This document shows positions 22,975-32,038 of a stretch of 61,577 bases of DNA, piece by piece. Origin of the DNA: Nonomuraea montanisoli (GTDB taxonomy: Bacteria > Actinomycetota > Actinomycetes > Streptosporangiales > Streptosporangiaceae). Numbering within the stretch: the stretch's first letter is position 1; each line of letters opens with the position of its first letter. Both the position numbers and the translations under genes were made by a program. Under the pieces are notes generated by a model. That model searched no databases. It was not told the DNA's origin and was given only the letters and a program-made list of their open reading frames with translations. The stretch is from positions 1 to 61,577 of the forward strand of contig NZ_JABWGN010000011.1 in assembly GCF_013363975.1 (NCBI RefSeq), given 5' to 3'.

Positions 22975-25032
22975 TTATGAGGCAGAACGGCACAAGGACA
23001 GGACGGCCTCGCCGTACCGGTCGAGCTTGACCCGGCCGACACCGGCGATCGACAGCAGCTCCTGCTCGGTGCGCGGCGCCCGCTCGGCGATCGCCTGCAG
23101 CGTCACGTCCGTGAAGACGACGTACGGCGGGACCTTGCCCTCCTTGGCCGTGGCCGTGCGCCACGCCTTCAGGCTCTCCAGCAGCTCCTCGTCGTAGTCG
23201 GCCGGGCAGGTCGCGCAGCGGCCGAGCTTCTGCTCGGCCGCCGCCACGAGTGTCTTCGCGCAGATCCGGCAGCTCACCGGAGCGGCCACCTGGCGGCGCT
23301 CGCGCGCCGGGCCCGACGGCCGGGAGGCGGCGGAGGCAGAGGGAGCGCGGCCGGTCAGGCCGTCGAGGAAGCGGGAGGGCCGGCGGCCCTTGCGCCCGCC
23401 GGGCGCCCGCGACAGCGCCCACGACAGCGCCAGGTGCTGCCGGGCCCGGGTGATGCCCACATAGAGAAGGCGGCGCTCCTCCTCGATCTGCTCGGGCGTC
23501 TCCGCGTAGACGATCGGCAGCATGCCGTCGGTCAGGCCCACCAGGAAGACCGCGTCCCACTCCAGGCCCTTGGCGGCGTGCAGCGAGGCCAGCGTGACGC
23601 CCTCGACCGGCGGCGCGTGCTGCTCGGAGGCGCGCCGCTCCAGCTCGGCGACGAACCCGTGCAGGTCGGCCCCCTCGGCCGCCATGTCCTCGGCCAGGTC
23701 GGCCAGCGCCCGCAGCGACTCCCACTTCTCGCGGGCCTTGCCGCCGCCGGGCGGCGCCGGGGTCAGTCCGAGACCGGCGAGGATGTGGTGGACCTCCGAG
23801 GCCAGCGGCTCGTCCGACGCCGACCGGGCCGCCCCGCGCAGCAGGACGACGGCCTGGCGCACCTCCGGGCGCTCGAAGAAGCGCTCGCCGCCGCGCAGCA
23901 CGTACGGCAGCTCCGCCTTGGCCAGGGCCTCCTCGTACGCCTCCGACTGGGAGTTGGTGCGGAACAGCACGGCGATCTCGCGGGACGGCACACCCTGGTC
24001 GAGCAGTCTCCTGATCGCCCGGGCGACCCCGGCGGCCTCGGCAGGCTCGTCGTCGTACTCGTGGAAGCCCGGCTTGGGCCCGTCGGGGCGCTGCGCGACC
24101 AGCTCCAGGCGGTGCGGCGAGCGGCCCTTGGCGATGACGAGGTTGGCCAGGTCGACCACCTGCGGGGTCGAGCGGTAGTCGCGCACCAGCTTGATCACGG
24201 CCGCGTCGGGGTGCTCGACGGCGAACCCGGTCAGGTAGCGGGGCGTGGCGCCGGTGAAGGAGTAGATCGTCTGGTTGGGGTCGCCCACCACGCACACGTC
24301 GTCGCGCCCGCCGAGCCAGGTGTCGAGCAGCAGCTTCTGCAGCGGGTTGACGTCCTGGTACTCGTCGACGACGAAGTAGCGGTACTGCCCGCGGATCTGC
24401 GCCGCCACCTCCTGGTGCTCGGTCATCACCGCCGCGGTCAGCTCCAGGATCGTCTCGAAGTCGACCAGGTGCCGCTCGCGCCTGACCTGCTCGTACGCGT
24501 CGTAGAGCCGCGCCAGCTCCTCGGCCGGCACCGGCGGGGTGCGGTTGTACTTGGCCGCGGCCGCGGCGTAGTCCTCGGGGCCGATCTGGGTGACCTTGGC
24601 CCACTCGACCTCGGAGGCGATGTCGCGCAGCTCCGACCGGTCGGCGCCCCGGCGCAGCCGGCGGCACGCCTCCGACAGCACCGGCAGCTTCGACTCGATC
24701 ACCGACGGCGCCTCGCCGCCGATCACCCGCGGCCAGAAGTAGGTGAGCTGGCGCAGCGCCGCCGCGTGGAACGTGCGCGCCTGCACCCCCGGCGCGCCCA
24801 GCGCGCGCAGCCGCTGCCGCAGCTCACCGGCCGCTCGTGTGGTGAATGTCACGGCCAGCACGCTCGGCGCGTCGACCACCCCGCTGCGCACCGCGTGCGC
24901 GATGCGGTGGGTGATCGCCCGGGTCTTGCCGGTGCCCGCACCAGCCAGAACGCACACGGGGCCGCGCACGGCCTCGGCGACCGCGCGCTGCTCCGGGTCG
25001 AGGCCGGACAGGACGTCATCTGTGCTGCTCAC
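22975..25032 (-). CDS. uvrD2: ATP-dependent DNA helicase UvrD2
   Basis: A 685-residue superfamily 1 (3'-5') helicase. Walker A is AGAGTGKT (30-37), motif Ia FTTRAAGELRQR, Walker B VVDEYQDVNPLQ, then GDPNQTIYSF, LHAAKGLEWDAVFLVGL and YVGITRARQHL. The C-terminus carries a four-cysteine zinc-type element (CRICAKT...CATC) and an HRDC domain (RTEQELLSIAGVGRVKLDRY), the layout of mycobacterial UvrD2, which is essential there. It unwinds DNA in repair. The start is ATG 25032. It is divergent from the secreted esterase gene. Confidence 0.95.
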   Translation of the reverse strand: MSSTDDVLSGLDPEQRAVAEAVRGPVCVLAGAGTGKTRAITHRIAHAVRSGVVDAPSVLAVTFTTRAAGELRQRLRALGAPGVQARTFHAAALRQLTYFWPRVIGGEAPSVIESKLPVLSEACRRLRRGADRSELRDIASEVEWAKVTQIGPEDYAAAAAKYNRTPPVPAEELARLYDAYEQVRRERHLVDFETILELTAAVMTEHQEVAAQIRGQYRYFVVDEYQDVNPLQKLLLDTWLGGRDDVCVVGDPNQTIYSFTGATPRYLTGFAVEHPDAAVIKLVRDYRSTPQVVDLANLVIAKGRSPHRLELVAQRPDGPKPGFHEYDDEPAEAAGVARAIRRLLDQGVPSREIAVLFRTNSQSEAYEEALAKAELPYVLRGGERFFERPEVRQAVVLLRGAARSASDEPLASEVHHILAGLGLTPAPPGGGKAREKWESLRALADLAEDMAAEGADLHGFVAELERRASEQHAPPVEGVTLASLHAAKGLEWDAVFLVGLTDGMLPIVYAETPEQIEEERRLLYVGITRARQHLALSWALSRAPGGRKGRRPSRFLDGLTGRAPSASAASRPSGPARERRQVAAPVSCRICAKTLVAAAEQKLGRCATCPADYDEELLESLKAWRTATAKEGKVPPYVVFTDVTLQAIAERAPRTEQELLSIAGVGRVKLDRYGEAVLSLCRSAS

Positions 25033-25175
25033 CTGTCAATCCTCCCAGCCGGTGGCGCTGACCGTCCCATTCTGGCAACATGCGGGCCGTCATCCGTTCA
25101 ACGTCACCGAGATGCAAAGAACTGGTCTTTTCCCCCACAATGGGGCCGACCACGTGCATGGGGGAAAGGAAGACC

Positions 25176-26108
25176 GTGCGCACAGCGGTTCTCGTGGGGG
25201 CTCTCGCACTCGCCGCCGTCACCGTCACCACCTCGGCCGTCGCCGCGCCTGCCGCCGCCGAGACCGCCGTCGTGGCCAAGGACCCGACGCCGGGCCCGGT
25301 CGCCACGGCCGGCCCGTCCACGGTGACCAGCCTCGCGTACGAGACCGTCACCTACGGCCCGCAGCGCCGCCAGGACATGGACGTCTGGTGGAACGCGGAC
25401 GGCGAGCAGCGGCCCGGGGTCTTCCTCATCCATGGCGGCTGGTGGTCCGCCGGCGACAAGCGGCAGATGACCACGATCGCCCGCGGCTACGCCGACCTCG
25501 GCTACACCGTCTTCAACCTCAACTACCGGCTCTCCGGGCAGGCGGCCTGGCCCGCGCAGCGCACCGACGTGCTCGCGGCCATCCAACTGGCTCGCAAGCA
25601 CGCCGAGCGCTGGGGCTTCGACATGAAGAACTTCGTGATCGTCGGCTTCTCGGCCGGTGGTCACCTGGCGGCCTCGGTCGGCACGTACGGCGACGGCATG
25701 AGCGGGCTCAAGGGCGTGGTCGGCCTGTCCCCCATCGTGTCGCCGCTGCGCGCCTACACCGACGGCGCCGTCTCCACCGACCCGTACAAGCGCCGGCTGC
25801 GCGCCGCAGCGATCAAGCTGGCCGGCGGGTGCGAGCCCAAGGGACGCTGCTCGCGCGTCTGGGCCAGCATGGAGGTGGCCTGGCACGCCAGCCGCCACGA
25901 CGCGCCGATGCTGACGGTCCACTCCGAGGACGAGTTCGTGCCGCCCGCGCAGAGCCAGCTCCTCAAGCAGATGCTCGGCCAGGTCGGGGTGCCGGTGACG
26001 GTCATCACGGCGCCGGGCACGGCGCACAGCGCGCCGCTGTACCGGCTGCCGGGCATCGCCGAGCAGGTGCACCAGTGGATCGCGGACCGGCTCAGCGGGC
26101 AGCTCTGA
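25176..26108 (+). CDS. secreted alpha/beta-hydrolase (BD-FAE/carboxylesterase type)
   Basis: A 310-residue secreted esterase. Its Sec signal is residues 1-24 (ALALAAVTVTTSAVAAPA), then comes the oxyanion HGGWW (86-90) and the nucleophile elbow VGFSAGG (Ser159). The acid and His occur in HSEDEFVPP and GTAHSAPLYR. Such proteins hydrolyse carboxyl esters, sometimes on polysaccharides. GTG 25176 is chosen because AAGGA lies 7 bases upstream and it places the signal peptide at the N-terminus; an in-frame ATG at 25080 would add an implausible leader. Four cysteines appear in the mature part (including CEPKGRC), perhaps forming a disulphide. Confidence 0.9.
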   Translation: MRTAVLVGALALAAVTVTTSAVAAPAAAETAVVAKDPTPGPVATAGPSTVTSLAYETVTYGPQRRQDMDVWWNADGEQRPGVFLIHGGWWSAGDKRQMTTIARGYADLGYTVFNLNYRLSGQAAWPAQRTDVLAAIQLARKHAERWGFDMKNFVIVGFSAGGHLAASVGTYGDGMSGLKGVVGLSPIVSPLRAYTDGAVSTDPYKRRLRAAAIKLAGGCEPKGRCSRVWASMEVAWHASRHDAPMLTVHSEDEFVPPAQSQLLKQMLGQVGVPVTVITAPGTAHSAPLYRLPGIAEQVHQWIADRLSGQL

Positions 26109-26126
26109 CGCCGGGTCTCCCCGGCG
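26109..26126 (+). terminator. short GC hairpin after esterase gene
   Basis: CGCCGGG-TCTC-CCCGGCG directly after the stop codon. The stem is perfect (7 bp) but there is no T tract. Confidence 0.45.
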
Positions 26127-26198
26127 AGGAATGAGCGCGGGCCCGGCCGTGTTGAACGGAGCGGCCTGTCTCCTGGACCTTGGAGGGATTCGTCCGAC

Positions 26199-26447
26199 AT
26201 GGCGCTCACCGTCTACAGCACCACGTGGTGCGGGCCCTGCAAGTGGCTGAAGTCGCAGCTCACCCGCGAGGGCATTCCGTTCACAGAGGTCGACATCGAG
26301 CGTGACCCCGCCGCGGCGGAGTTCGTGATGAGCGTCAACAACGGCAACCAGACCGTGCCGACGGTCGTGATCGAGACCCCGTCGGGCCGCATCGTCCGCA
26401 CCAACCCGTCGGCCCGCGAGGTCAAGGCCCTCCTCGAAGCGGCCTGA
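26199..26447 (+). CDS. mycoredoxin-like glutaredoxin
   Basis: An 82-residue glutaredoxin-fold protein with active site CGPC (Cys11, Cys14), a cis-proline motif (QTVPTVVI) and the C-terminal helix. Mycoredoxin 1 uses mycothiol to reduce mixed disulphides and normally has CGYC; here the third residue is Pro, so a thioredoxin-like redox potential is possible. ATG 26199 has GGAGG upstream. Its position between uvrD2 and nudC matches Rv3198A (mrx1) in M. tuberculosis, from memory, which supports the mycoredoxin assignment. Confidence 0.9.
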   Translation: MALTVYSTTWCGPCKWLKSQLTREGIPFTEVDIERDPAAAEFVMSVNNGNQTVPTVVIETPSGRIVRTNPSAREVKALLEAA

Positions 26448-26459
26448 CCCCACCACGAC

Positions 26460-26498
26460 GACGAGGACCCGTGCCGCTCAGCGGTCCGGGTCCTCGTC
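26460..26498. terminator. bidirectional terminator between convergent genes
   Basis: GACGAGGACCCG pairs with CGGGTCCTCGTC around a 15-base loop that can form a small inner stem. It lies between the stops of the mycoredoxin-like gene (+) and nudC (-). Confidence 0.75.
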
Positions 26499-26522
26499 AC
26501 ATGAACAGCTCGCCCGCGCTGC

Positions 26523-27497
26523 TTACCAGTCGCCCGTGAGGTGCTCGCCGTACCAGGTCTCGATGAGGCGGCGGGCGATGGAGACGGGCGGCGGGAGCCG
26601 CACCTCGCCGGAGGCCAGGGCCTCGGCGAGCTCCTCGCGGGAGAACCAGCGGGCCTCGGCGATCTCCTCGGCGTCGGGCGTGAGCGTGGTGGTCAGGGCC
26701 TCGGCGAAGAAGCCGAGCATGAGGCTGCGCGGGAACGGCCAGGGCTGGCTGCCGAGATAGCGCGGGTTGGCGACCTGGACCCCGACCTCCTCGGCCACCT
26801 CCCGGATCACCGCGTGCTCCAGCGACTCGCCCGGCTCCACGAAGCCGGCCAGGATGGACAGGCGGCCCTCCGGCCACTGCGGGCCGCGGGCCAGCAGGCA
26901 GCGGTCGTCCCGGTCGCGCACCAGCATGATCACGGCCGGGTCGACGCGTGGGAAGTGCTGGCTGGAGTCGCGCGGGCAGACCCGGATGTGGCCGCCGGCG
27001 CGCACCTCGGTGCGGCTGCCGCAGCGGGGGCAGTACTCGTGGGCCGAGTGCCACGCCTCCAGCGCCACCGCGTAGACGAGCAGCCCGGCGTCGCGGTCGC
27101 CGAGCAGGCCGCCCGCCTGGCGCAGGCCCGCGGCGAAGGTCTCGCCCTCTGGGGCGTCGAGCAGGCTCATCGGGACCGTGACCCGGCCGTTGACGTCGCC
27201 GGTGGCCGCGCCGGGCAGCGACGCCGCGACCGCGAAGTAGGCCACGTCGCCCTCGACGCCGAGCAGGTAGCGCTCGCCGGGGGGCGCCTCGTCCGGGCCG
27301 AACAGCACCGCCCGCACCTCGTCGCCGGTGCGCCGGACCAGGGTCTGGCCGTCCTGGATCACGAGCACCCGGGTCGTCGGCGCGGCCCAGGCACGTTCCA
27401 GCCACGCGGCGTCGGCCCGCAGGGCGGACGACCGGTCGATGGTGCCGCGCGCGAGGAGCAGCGGTCCGATCAGTTGCTCTTCCACGCTCGTCTCCAC
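26523..27497 (-). CDS. nudC: NAD(+) diphosphatase NudC
   Basis: A 324-residue NudC-type Nudix enzyme that splits NAD(H) to NMN(H) and AMP, and in other bacteria removes NAD caps from RNA. The Nudix box is GFVEPGESLEHAVIREVAEE. The NudC-specific motif is SQPWPFPRSLM. A partial zinc element CPRCGS...VCPRD has Asp where the fourth ligand would be. GTG 27497 is chosen over an upstream ATG (27527) because GAAGGGTGGGG lies directly before it. It is convergent with the mycoredoxin gene and divergent from the siderophore operon. Confidence 0.93.
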   Translation of the reverse strand: METSVEEQLIGPLLLARGTIDRSSALRADAAWLERAWAAPTTRVLVIQDGQTLVRRTGDEVRAVLFGPDEAPPGERYLLGVEGDVAYFAVAASLPGAATGDVNGRVTVPMSLLDAPEGETFAAGLRQAGGLLGDRDAGLLVYAVALEAWHSAHEYCPRCGSRTEVRAGGHIRVCPRDSSQHFPRVDPAVIMLVRDRDDRCLLARGPQWPEGRLSILAGFVEPGESLEHAVIREVAEEVGVQVANPRYLGSQPWPFPRSLMLGFFAEALTTTLTPDAEEIAEARWFSREELAEALASGEVRLPPPVSIARRLIETWYGEHLTGDW

Positions 27498-27602
27498 GGC
27501 CCCACCCTTCCAAGTTCCGGATGTCATCCTATGACCCCGGCGTTAGCCTGAGGTTGCGGCGTACCGGCTCGGGGGTGATCTCCGAGGGGCTAGGATCTGC
27601 GG

Positions 27603-27621
27603 TTAGGTTAGCCTTACCTGA
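27603..27621 (+). promoter_or_regulatory. iron box (IdeR/DmdR-type operator)
   Basis: TTAGGTTAGCCTTACCTGA matches the 19-bp actinobacterial iron-box consensus TTAGGTTAGGCTAACCTAA at 16 positions. A TAGGAT hexamer (27591-27596) just upstream could be the -10, which would put the box over the transcription start. It lies 20 bases before the TTG start of the siderophore operon, so iron repression is predicted. Confidence 0.85.
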
Positions 27622-27641
27622 TCACCCGGGGGTGCCACGCG

Positions 27642-28787
27642 TTGCGGCTGTACCTGACCGCTCTCAAGCCGACCGACTCGGTGACCGACGGGTTCCTCCC
27701 GGCCGCCCGCGCGCTGGGCTGCGAGGTGACGATCCTCACCGACCGTCCCGACCGGCATCCCCATGCCGTCGGCTGCGACGTGCGCGACCCGCGCGCGCTC
27801 ATCGACGCGATCGCCGTCCTGGGCCGCCCCGACGCGATCTTCTCCAACTCCGACCACCTCCAGGCCGAGACCGCCCTGGCCGCCGCCTACTTCGGCCTGC
27901 CGGGCAAGGACTGGCGGGCGTGCGTGTCGGCCAAGAACAAGTTCCTGACCCGCCGGGCGCTGGCCGAGGCGGGGGTCGAGCGGGTCCGGTCCGTACGGCT
28001 GGCGCCGGGCGACCCCGTGCCGGACGACCTGCCGTACCCGGTGGTCGTCAAGCCTCGCGAGGGAGTGGCCAGCGAGGACGTGCTGCTGGTCGAGAGCGGT
28101 CTGGCCGCGGCCGTGGCGGAGGTCAGGCGGCGGCGGCCCGGCGAGGCCCTGGTCGTCGAGGAGTACCTGGAGGGGCCGCTGCGCACTCTGGAGACGCTGG
28201 GCGACGGCTCGCGGACGCGGGTGCTGGGCGGGTTCGCGACCACGCTGGGGCCGCTGCCGCACTTCGTGGAGGAGCGGCTGGACTGGGCACCGGACGGCCC
28301 GCACGAGCACGTGCTGGCCGCGCTGCGGGCCCTCGGCGCGGGGTTCGGCGCGTGCCACACCGAGTACGTGGTCACCGCGGACGGCCCGCGCCTGGTCGAG
28401 GTCAACTACCGGGTGATCGGCGACCACTGCGACTTCCTGCTCGCCGACGTGCTGGGGGTGCCGCTGTTCGAGTGGATCCTGCGGGTCCATCTCGGCGAGC
28501 CGCTGTCCGCCCTGCCGGAGGTCCCGGCGGGCACCGGCCACGGCAGCGCGGTCAGCGTGGTGGCCGACCGGCCGGGCACGATCGTGTCGGGCCCCGGGGC
28601 CGAGACCGTCGTCGCGGACGGCGTGCGGCTCTGGCACCGGCCGCTGCGCTCCGCGGGCGAGGTGGTGGAACGCACCCACACCAACCGCGACTATCTGGGC
28701 GTGATCCGCGCCGTGGGCCCCGACCGCGACCGCGTGGAGGCGGCCATCGGCGGCTATCGGGCGACCCGGCCGTGGGTGATCGGGTGA
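27642..28787 (+). CDS. ATP-grasp ligase, siderophore operon (PvsA-like)
   Basis: A 381-residue ATP-grasp carboxylate-amine ligase. It has an N-terminal Rossmann-like part (residues 1-95), the central PYPVVVKPREGVASEDV (ATP lid/Lys) and EALVVEEYLEGP. The metal-binding region is RLVEVNYRVIGDHCDF, where the ATP-grasp E-x-N is EVN. Vibrioferrin clusters begin with an ATP-grasp enzyme (PvsA) that joins an amino acid to an acid building block, so a similar role is inferred. The only start fitting the reading frame is TTG 27642, with GGGGGTG upstream. The iron box precedes it, and its TGA overlaps the next gene's GTG. Confidence 0.88.
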   Translation: MRLYLTALKPTDSVTDGFLPAARALGCEVTILTDRPDRHPHAVGCDVRDPRALIDAIAVLGRPDAIFSNSDHLQAETALAAAYFGLPGKDWRACVSAKNKFLTRRALAEAGVERVRSVRLAPGDPVPDDLPYPVVVKPREGVASEDVLLVESGLAAAVAEVRRRRPGEALVVEEYLEGPLRTLETLGDGSRTRVLGGFATTLGPLPHFVEERLDWAPDGPHEHVLAALRALGAGFGACHTEYVVTADGPRLVEVNYRVIGDHCDFLLADVLGVPLFEWILRVHLGEPLSALPEVPAGTGHGSAVSVVADRPGTIVSGPGAETVVADGVRLWHRPLRSAGEVVERTHTNRDYLGVIRAVGPDRDRVEAAIGGYRATRPWVIG

Positions 28788-28804
28788 AGGGGGTCGGAGG
28801 CCGG

Positions 28805-30430
28805 ATGAAGGCCGTGCGGGACCGGGTGAAGGCCGTTCGCGAACGGGTGACGCACGACCGGACGGACGGCCCCGCCGATCCCCGCGACGGGCGGGGGCGG
28901 GAGGCTGAGCTCGCGGCGCGGGTGCTGAACGCGCTGCTGCGCGAGGACTACGGCCGCCTGTCGGCGCGGGTCAGCCGCAACAGCCGTGACGGCGTCGCGC
29001 TGGTGCTGGCCGGCGGCCGGGTGGTGCGGCTGGCGGCCGGCGCGCTGTTCCAGGACTTCGTGGTCGCGCCCGGCGAACGGCTCACGCTGGCCGAGGTGCT
29101 CGACACGCTCGCGGTGATCGCCGACCCGGCCGACGCCCAGGGGGTGGCGGCCTTCGCCGAGGAGTGCGCCCAGGCCCTGGCCGCCTGGCAGCTGCACGAC
29201 GAGCGGGCCGACCGGGTGCTGGCCGGGGGGCCGTCGTACGAGACGCTGGCGGCGTTCGCGGACCACCCGGTGTACCCGACGTCCCGGGCCCGGCTCGGGC
29301 TGTCGGCCGAGGAACTGGTCGCGTACGCGCCGGAGTTCGCGCCCGTCTTCGAGCTGCGCTGGGCGGCGGTGCCCCGCTCCCTCCTGGCCCCGGGCTCGGC
29401 GGAGCTGCCGCCGGACGTGGCGCCCCCGTTCCCCTCCCCCGGCCCGGACACCACGCTCTTCCCCGTCCATCCGCTGACCGTGGGCGAGGTGGCGCGGATC
29501 GAGGGGGTGCGGCTGCTGGACGAGCCGTGGCTGACCGTGCGGCCGACCCTGTCCCTGCGCACCGTCGAGGTCGCCCCCCGCACCCACCTGAAGCTGCCCG
29601 TCCCCACCAGCACCCTCGGCGCGCGCAACCGGCGCTCGATCAAGCCGGGCACGCTGGAGGACGGCGCGCGGGCCGAGCTGCTGCTACGCCGGCTGGCCGA
29701 CCCGGGCGTGCTGGTCGCCGACGAGCAGACCCACGCCCACGCGGGCCACGAGTACCTCGCCTGGATGGTGCGGCGGCTGCCCGTGGGCACTGAGGGCGCG
29801 GTCGTGCCCATAGGCACTGAGGGCGCGGTCGTGCCCGTGGCGGCGCTCAACGCGCCGGGCGTTCTGGCCGGGCTGGACGAGCGGCTGGGCGGCGACGTGC
29901 TGGCCGCCTACCTGCGCCTGCTGCTGGGCTGGAACGTGCGGCTGTTCGTCCGCTACGGCGTCGCCCTGGAGGCCCACCAGCAGAACCTGGCGCTCGTCGT
30001 GCGCGAGGGCCGGCTGGAGCTGCTCGTCAAGGACAACGACGGGCTGCTCGCCTCCCCCGCGCGGCTGGCCGCGGCCGGCATCGACCCGCCCGCCTTCACC
30101 GACGAGCGCATGCTCACCGACGATCCGCACGCCCTCGCCGACGTCTTCGTCACCATCACGCTCCACCTGGCCGCCGCGGCCGTCGTCTTCGGCGCCCTGC
30201 CGCACCGTCAGGCCGCCGCCATGCTGCGCGACACGCTCGCCGCGGCCCTCGGCGAGCACGGCGACGACCCCATGGCCCGGCTGCTGCGGGCCCGGACGCT
30301 GGAGGCGGCGCGGCTCACCGGCAAGTCGATGATCACCGCCGGCACGCTCGTGGCCAAGGAGCGGTCGGGCGCCCGCGACGTCAACAAGTTCTACGGCACC
30401 AGCGGGCCCAACTACCTGAGGAGAGCTTGA
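28805..30430 (+). CDS. IucA/IucC-type NIS siderophore synthetase 1 (PvsB-like)
   Basis: A 541-residue NRPS-independent siderophore synthetase, which activates a carboxylate such as citrate as an adenylate and condenses it with an amine or alcohol. Motifs are a divergent HPVYPTSRARLG (for GHPxHPxxKxRxG), LKLPVPTSTLGARNRRS, HAGHEYLAWMV, EAHQQNLAL and VKDNDG (for RDxxG). ATG 28805 is taken because GGAGG (28796-28800) precedes it. GTG 28784, which overlaps the ATP-grasp stop, is an alternative. The protein contains an in-frame duplication (GTEGAVVPI/GTEGAVVPV). The stop abuts the next ATG exactly. Confidence 0.9.
   Translation: MKAVRDRVKAVRERVTHDRTDGPADPRDGRGREAELAARVLNALLREDYGRLSARVSRNSRDGVALVLAGGRVVRLAAGALFQDFVVAPGERLTLAEVLDTLAVIADPADAQGVAAFAEECAQALAAWQLHDERADRVLAGGPSYETLAAFADHPVYPTSRARLGLSAEELVAYAPEFAPVFELRWAAVPRSLLAPGSAELPPDVAPPFPSPGPDTTLFPVHPLTVGEVARIEGVRLLDEPWLTVRPTLSLRTVEVAPRTHLKLPVPTSTLGARNRRSIKPGTLEDGARAELLLRRLADPGVLVADEQTHAHAGHEYLAWMVRRLPVGTEGAVVPIGTEGAVVPVAALNAPGVLAGLDERLGGDVLAAYLRLLLGWNVRLFVRYGVALEAHQQNLALVVREGRLELLVKDNDGLLASPARLAAAGIDPPAFTDERMLTDDPHALADVFVTITLHLAAAAVVFGALPHRQAAAMLRDTLAAALGEHGDDPMARLLRARTLEAARLTGKSMITAGTLVAKERSGARDVNKFYGTSGPNYLRRA
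29786..29839 (+). repeat. 27-bp in-frame tandem duplication
   Basis: Two 27-base units starting at 29786 and 29813, each beginning GGCACTGAGGGCGCGGTCGT, encode GTEGAVVPI and GTEGAVVPV inside synthetase 1. The first 24 bases are identical, which suggests a recent event. Confidence 0.95.
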
Positions 30431-32038
30431 ATGCACGGTCTGGTCCTCGGCGCGACCAGCTCCCCGGCCGAGGAGGCGACGCTGGCCGCGCTGCTGCGCT
30501 GCTGCGTGCGGGAGGTGGCCGGGCCGCGCGGGCTGGTGTGGCCGGCGCCGCCGTACGTGCTGCTGCGGGTGGGGGGCACGCTGCTGCGGGCGCGCACGCG
30601 CGGCGGGGCGGCGCTGCGCCTGGACGGGACGCCGGAGCGGCTGGAGCAGGGCGCGTGGCGGCCGCTGACCTCCGGGGAGCTGGTCCGGCTGGCCGAGACC
30701 GAGCTGCGCGGCCCGCGGGCGGACGGCGCGGCCAACGAGGAGTTCGCCGGGCAGGTGGCGGCCAGCAGGGAGGCGGTGGCCGCGATCCTGCGGGCGCGGG
30801 CCGTGACCGAGCCCCCCGCCGATCCGTGGCTGGCCTCGGAGCAGGCGCTGGTGTTCGGCCACCCGTTCCATCCGAGCCCGAAGGCCCGCTCCGGCGACGC
30901 GGACGAGTGGACGCGGTACGCGCCCGAGACGCACGCCCGCTTCCCGCTCCGGCTGCTCGCGGTGCGCGAGGACGCGCTGGCCGAGGAGGGCGACGTCTCC
31001 GCGCTCGACGCCCTGGGCGAGGCGCCGGCGGGGCACCGGCTGCTGCCCGCCCACCCCTGGCAACTCGACCTGCTGCGCGACCGGCTGCGTCCCGCGCTCG
31101 GCGGGGCGCTGACCGACCTGGGGCCGGGCCCGCTGGTGTCGCCGACCTCGTCCGTCCGGACCGTGTACGCGGCCGGGGCCGGGACGTGCCTGAAGTTCAG
31201 CCTCGACGTGCGGATCACCAACTGCGTCCGCAAGAACGCCTGGTACGAGCTGGCCGGGGCGGTGGAGCTGACCTCGCGGCTCGGCCCGGTGTTCGACGAG
31301 GTGGGCGCGGTGTTCCCGGGCACGCGGTGGCTGCGGGAGCCGGGCTACCGCTCGGCTGCCCTCGGCACGGGCCTGCTCGAAGGGCTCGGGGTGATCGTCA
31401 GGGAGAGCCCGTGGCGGGTGTGCTCGCCCGGCGTGGTCCCGGTGCTGGCGGCGGCCCTCGCCCTGGACCCGGCCGCGGGCGGACCGGCGCCGTACGGCAA
31501 CGACGCGATGGAGCGGGATCCGCTCGGGTGGTGGACGACGTACGTGTCGGTGGTCGCGCCGCCCGTGCTCGACCTGTTCTTCACGCACGGCGTGGTCCTG
31601 GAGCCGCACCTGCAGAACGTGCTCGTCGGCCTCGACCCCGACGGGCTGCCGCGCGAGGCCGTCTTCCGCGACCTGGAGGGGACCAAGCTGGTCGCCGGCC
31701 GCCACGACCTGGCCGGGCTGCCGCCCCGGGTGGCCGAGGCGCTGACGTACGACGCCGAGCGCGGCTGGGCCCGGGTCGTCTACTGCCTGCTGGTCAACCA
31801 CCTCACCGAGGTGGCCGCGACCGTCGCCGCGCGGGGCGGCGACGAGCTGCTGCGCGAGCTGTGGCGGGCGGCCCGCGCGGTGTTCGCGGCCGAGGCCGAC
31901 CGGCTGGGCCGGCCGCTGCCCCTGCCCGACCTGCTGGCGGGCGCGCCGCTGCCCGCGAAGGCGAACCTCGGGGTCCGCTGGGCCCGCGCCGCCGACCGGG
32001 CCGCCGGTTACGTGCCGATCGCGAACCCGCTCGCATGA
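30431..32038 (+). CDS. IucA/IucC-type NIS siderophore synthetase 2 (PvsD-like)
   Basis: A 535-residue NIS synthetase with canonical motifs: GHPFHPSPKARSG (ATP), LLPAHPWQLDLL, SPTSSVRTVYA, CLKFSLDVRITNCVRKN, EPHLQNVLVGL and FRDLEGTKL. The C-terminal part resembles the FhuF-like extension (YCLLVNHLTEVAATVAARG). Compared with synthetase 1 its ATP site is textbook, so the two probably perform distinct condensations on a citrate-type core. It begins at ATG 30431 directly after the previous stop, with GAGGAGAG upstream, and its TGA overlaps the next ATG (ATGA). Iron-repressed expression as part of the operon is predicted. Confidence 0.95.
   Translation: MHGLVLGATSSPAEEATLAALLRCCVREVAGPRGLVWPAPPYVLLRVGGTLLRARTRGGAALRLDGTPERLEQGAWRPLTSGELVRLAETELRGPRADGAANEEFAGQVAASREAVAAILRARAVTEPPADPWLASEQALVFGHPFHPSPKARSGDADEWTRYAPETHARFPLRLLAVREDALAEEGDVSALDALGEAPAGHRLLPAHPWQLDLLRDRLRPALGGALTDLGPGPLVSPTSSVRTVYAAGAGTCLKFSLDVRITNCVRKNAWYELAGAVELTSRLGPVFDEVGAVFPGTRWLREPGYRSAALGTGLLEGLGVIVRESPWRVCSPGVVPVLAAALALDPAAGGPAPYGNDAMERDPLGWWTTYVSVVAPPVLDLFFTHGVVLEPHLQNVLVGLDPDGLPREAVFRDLEGTKLVAGRHDLAGLPPRVAEALTYDAERGWARVVYCLLVNHLTEVAATVAARGGDELLRELWRAARAVFAAEADRLGRPLPLPDLLAGAPLPAKANLGVRWARAADRAAGYVPIANPLA

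Noticed and set aside
27521..28804. Long N-terminal extension of the first siderophore synthetase
   Set aside because: It overlaps the ATP-grasp gene in another frame and is low-complexity; synthetase sequence starts after 28784.
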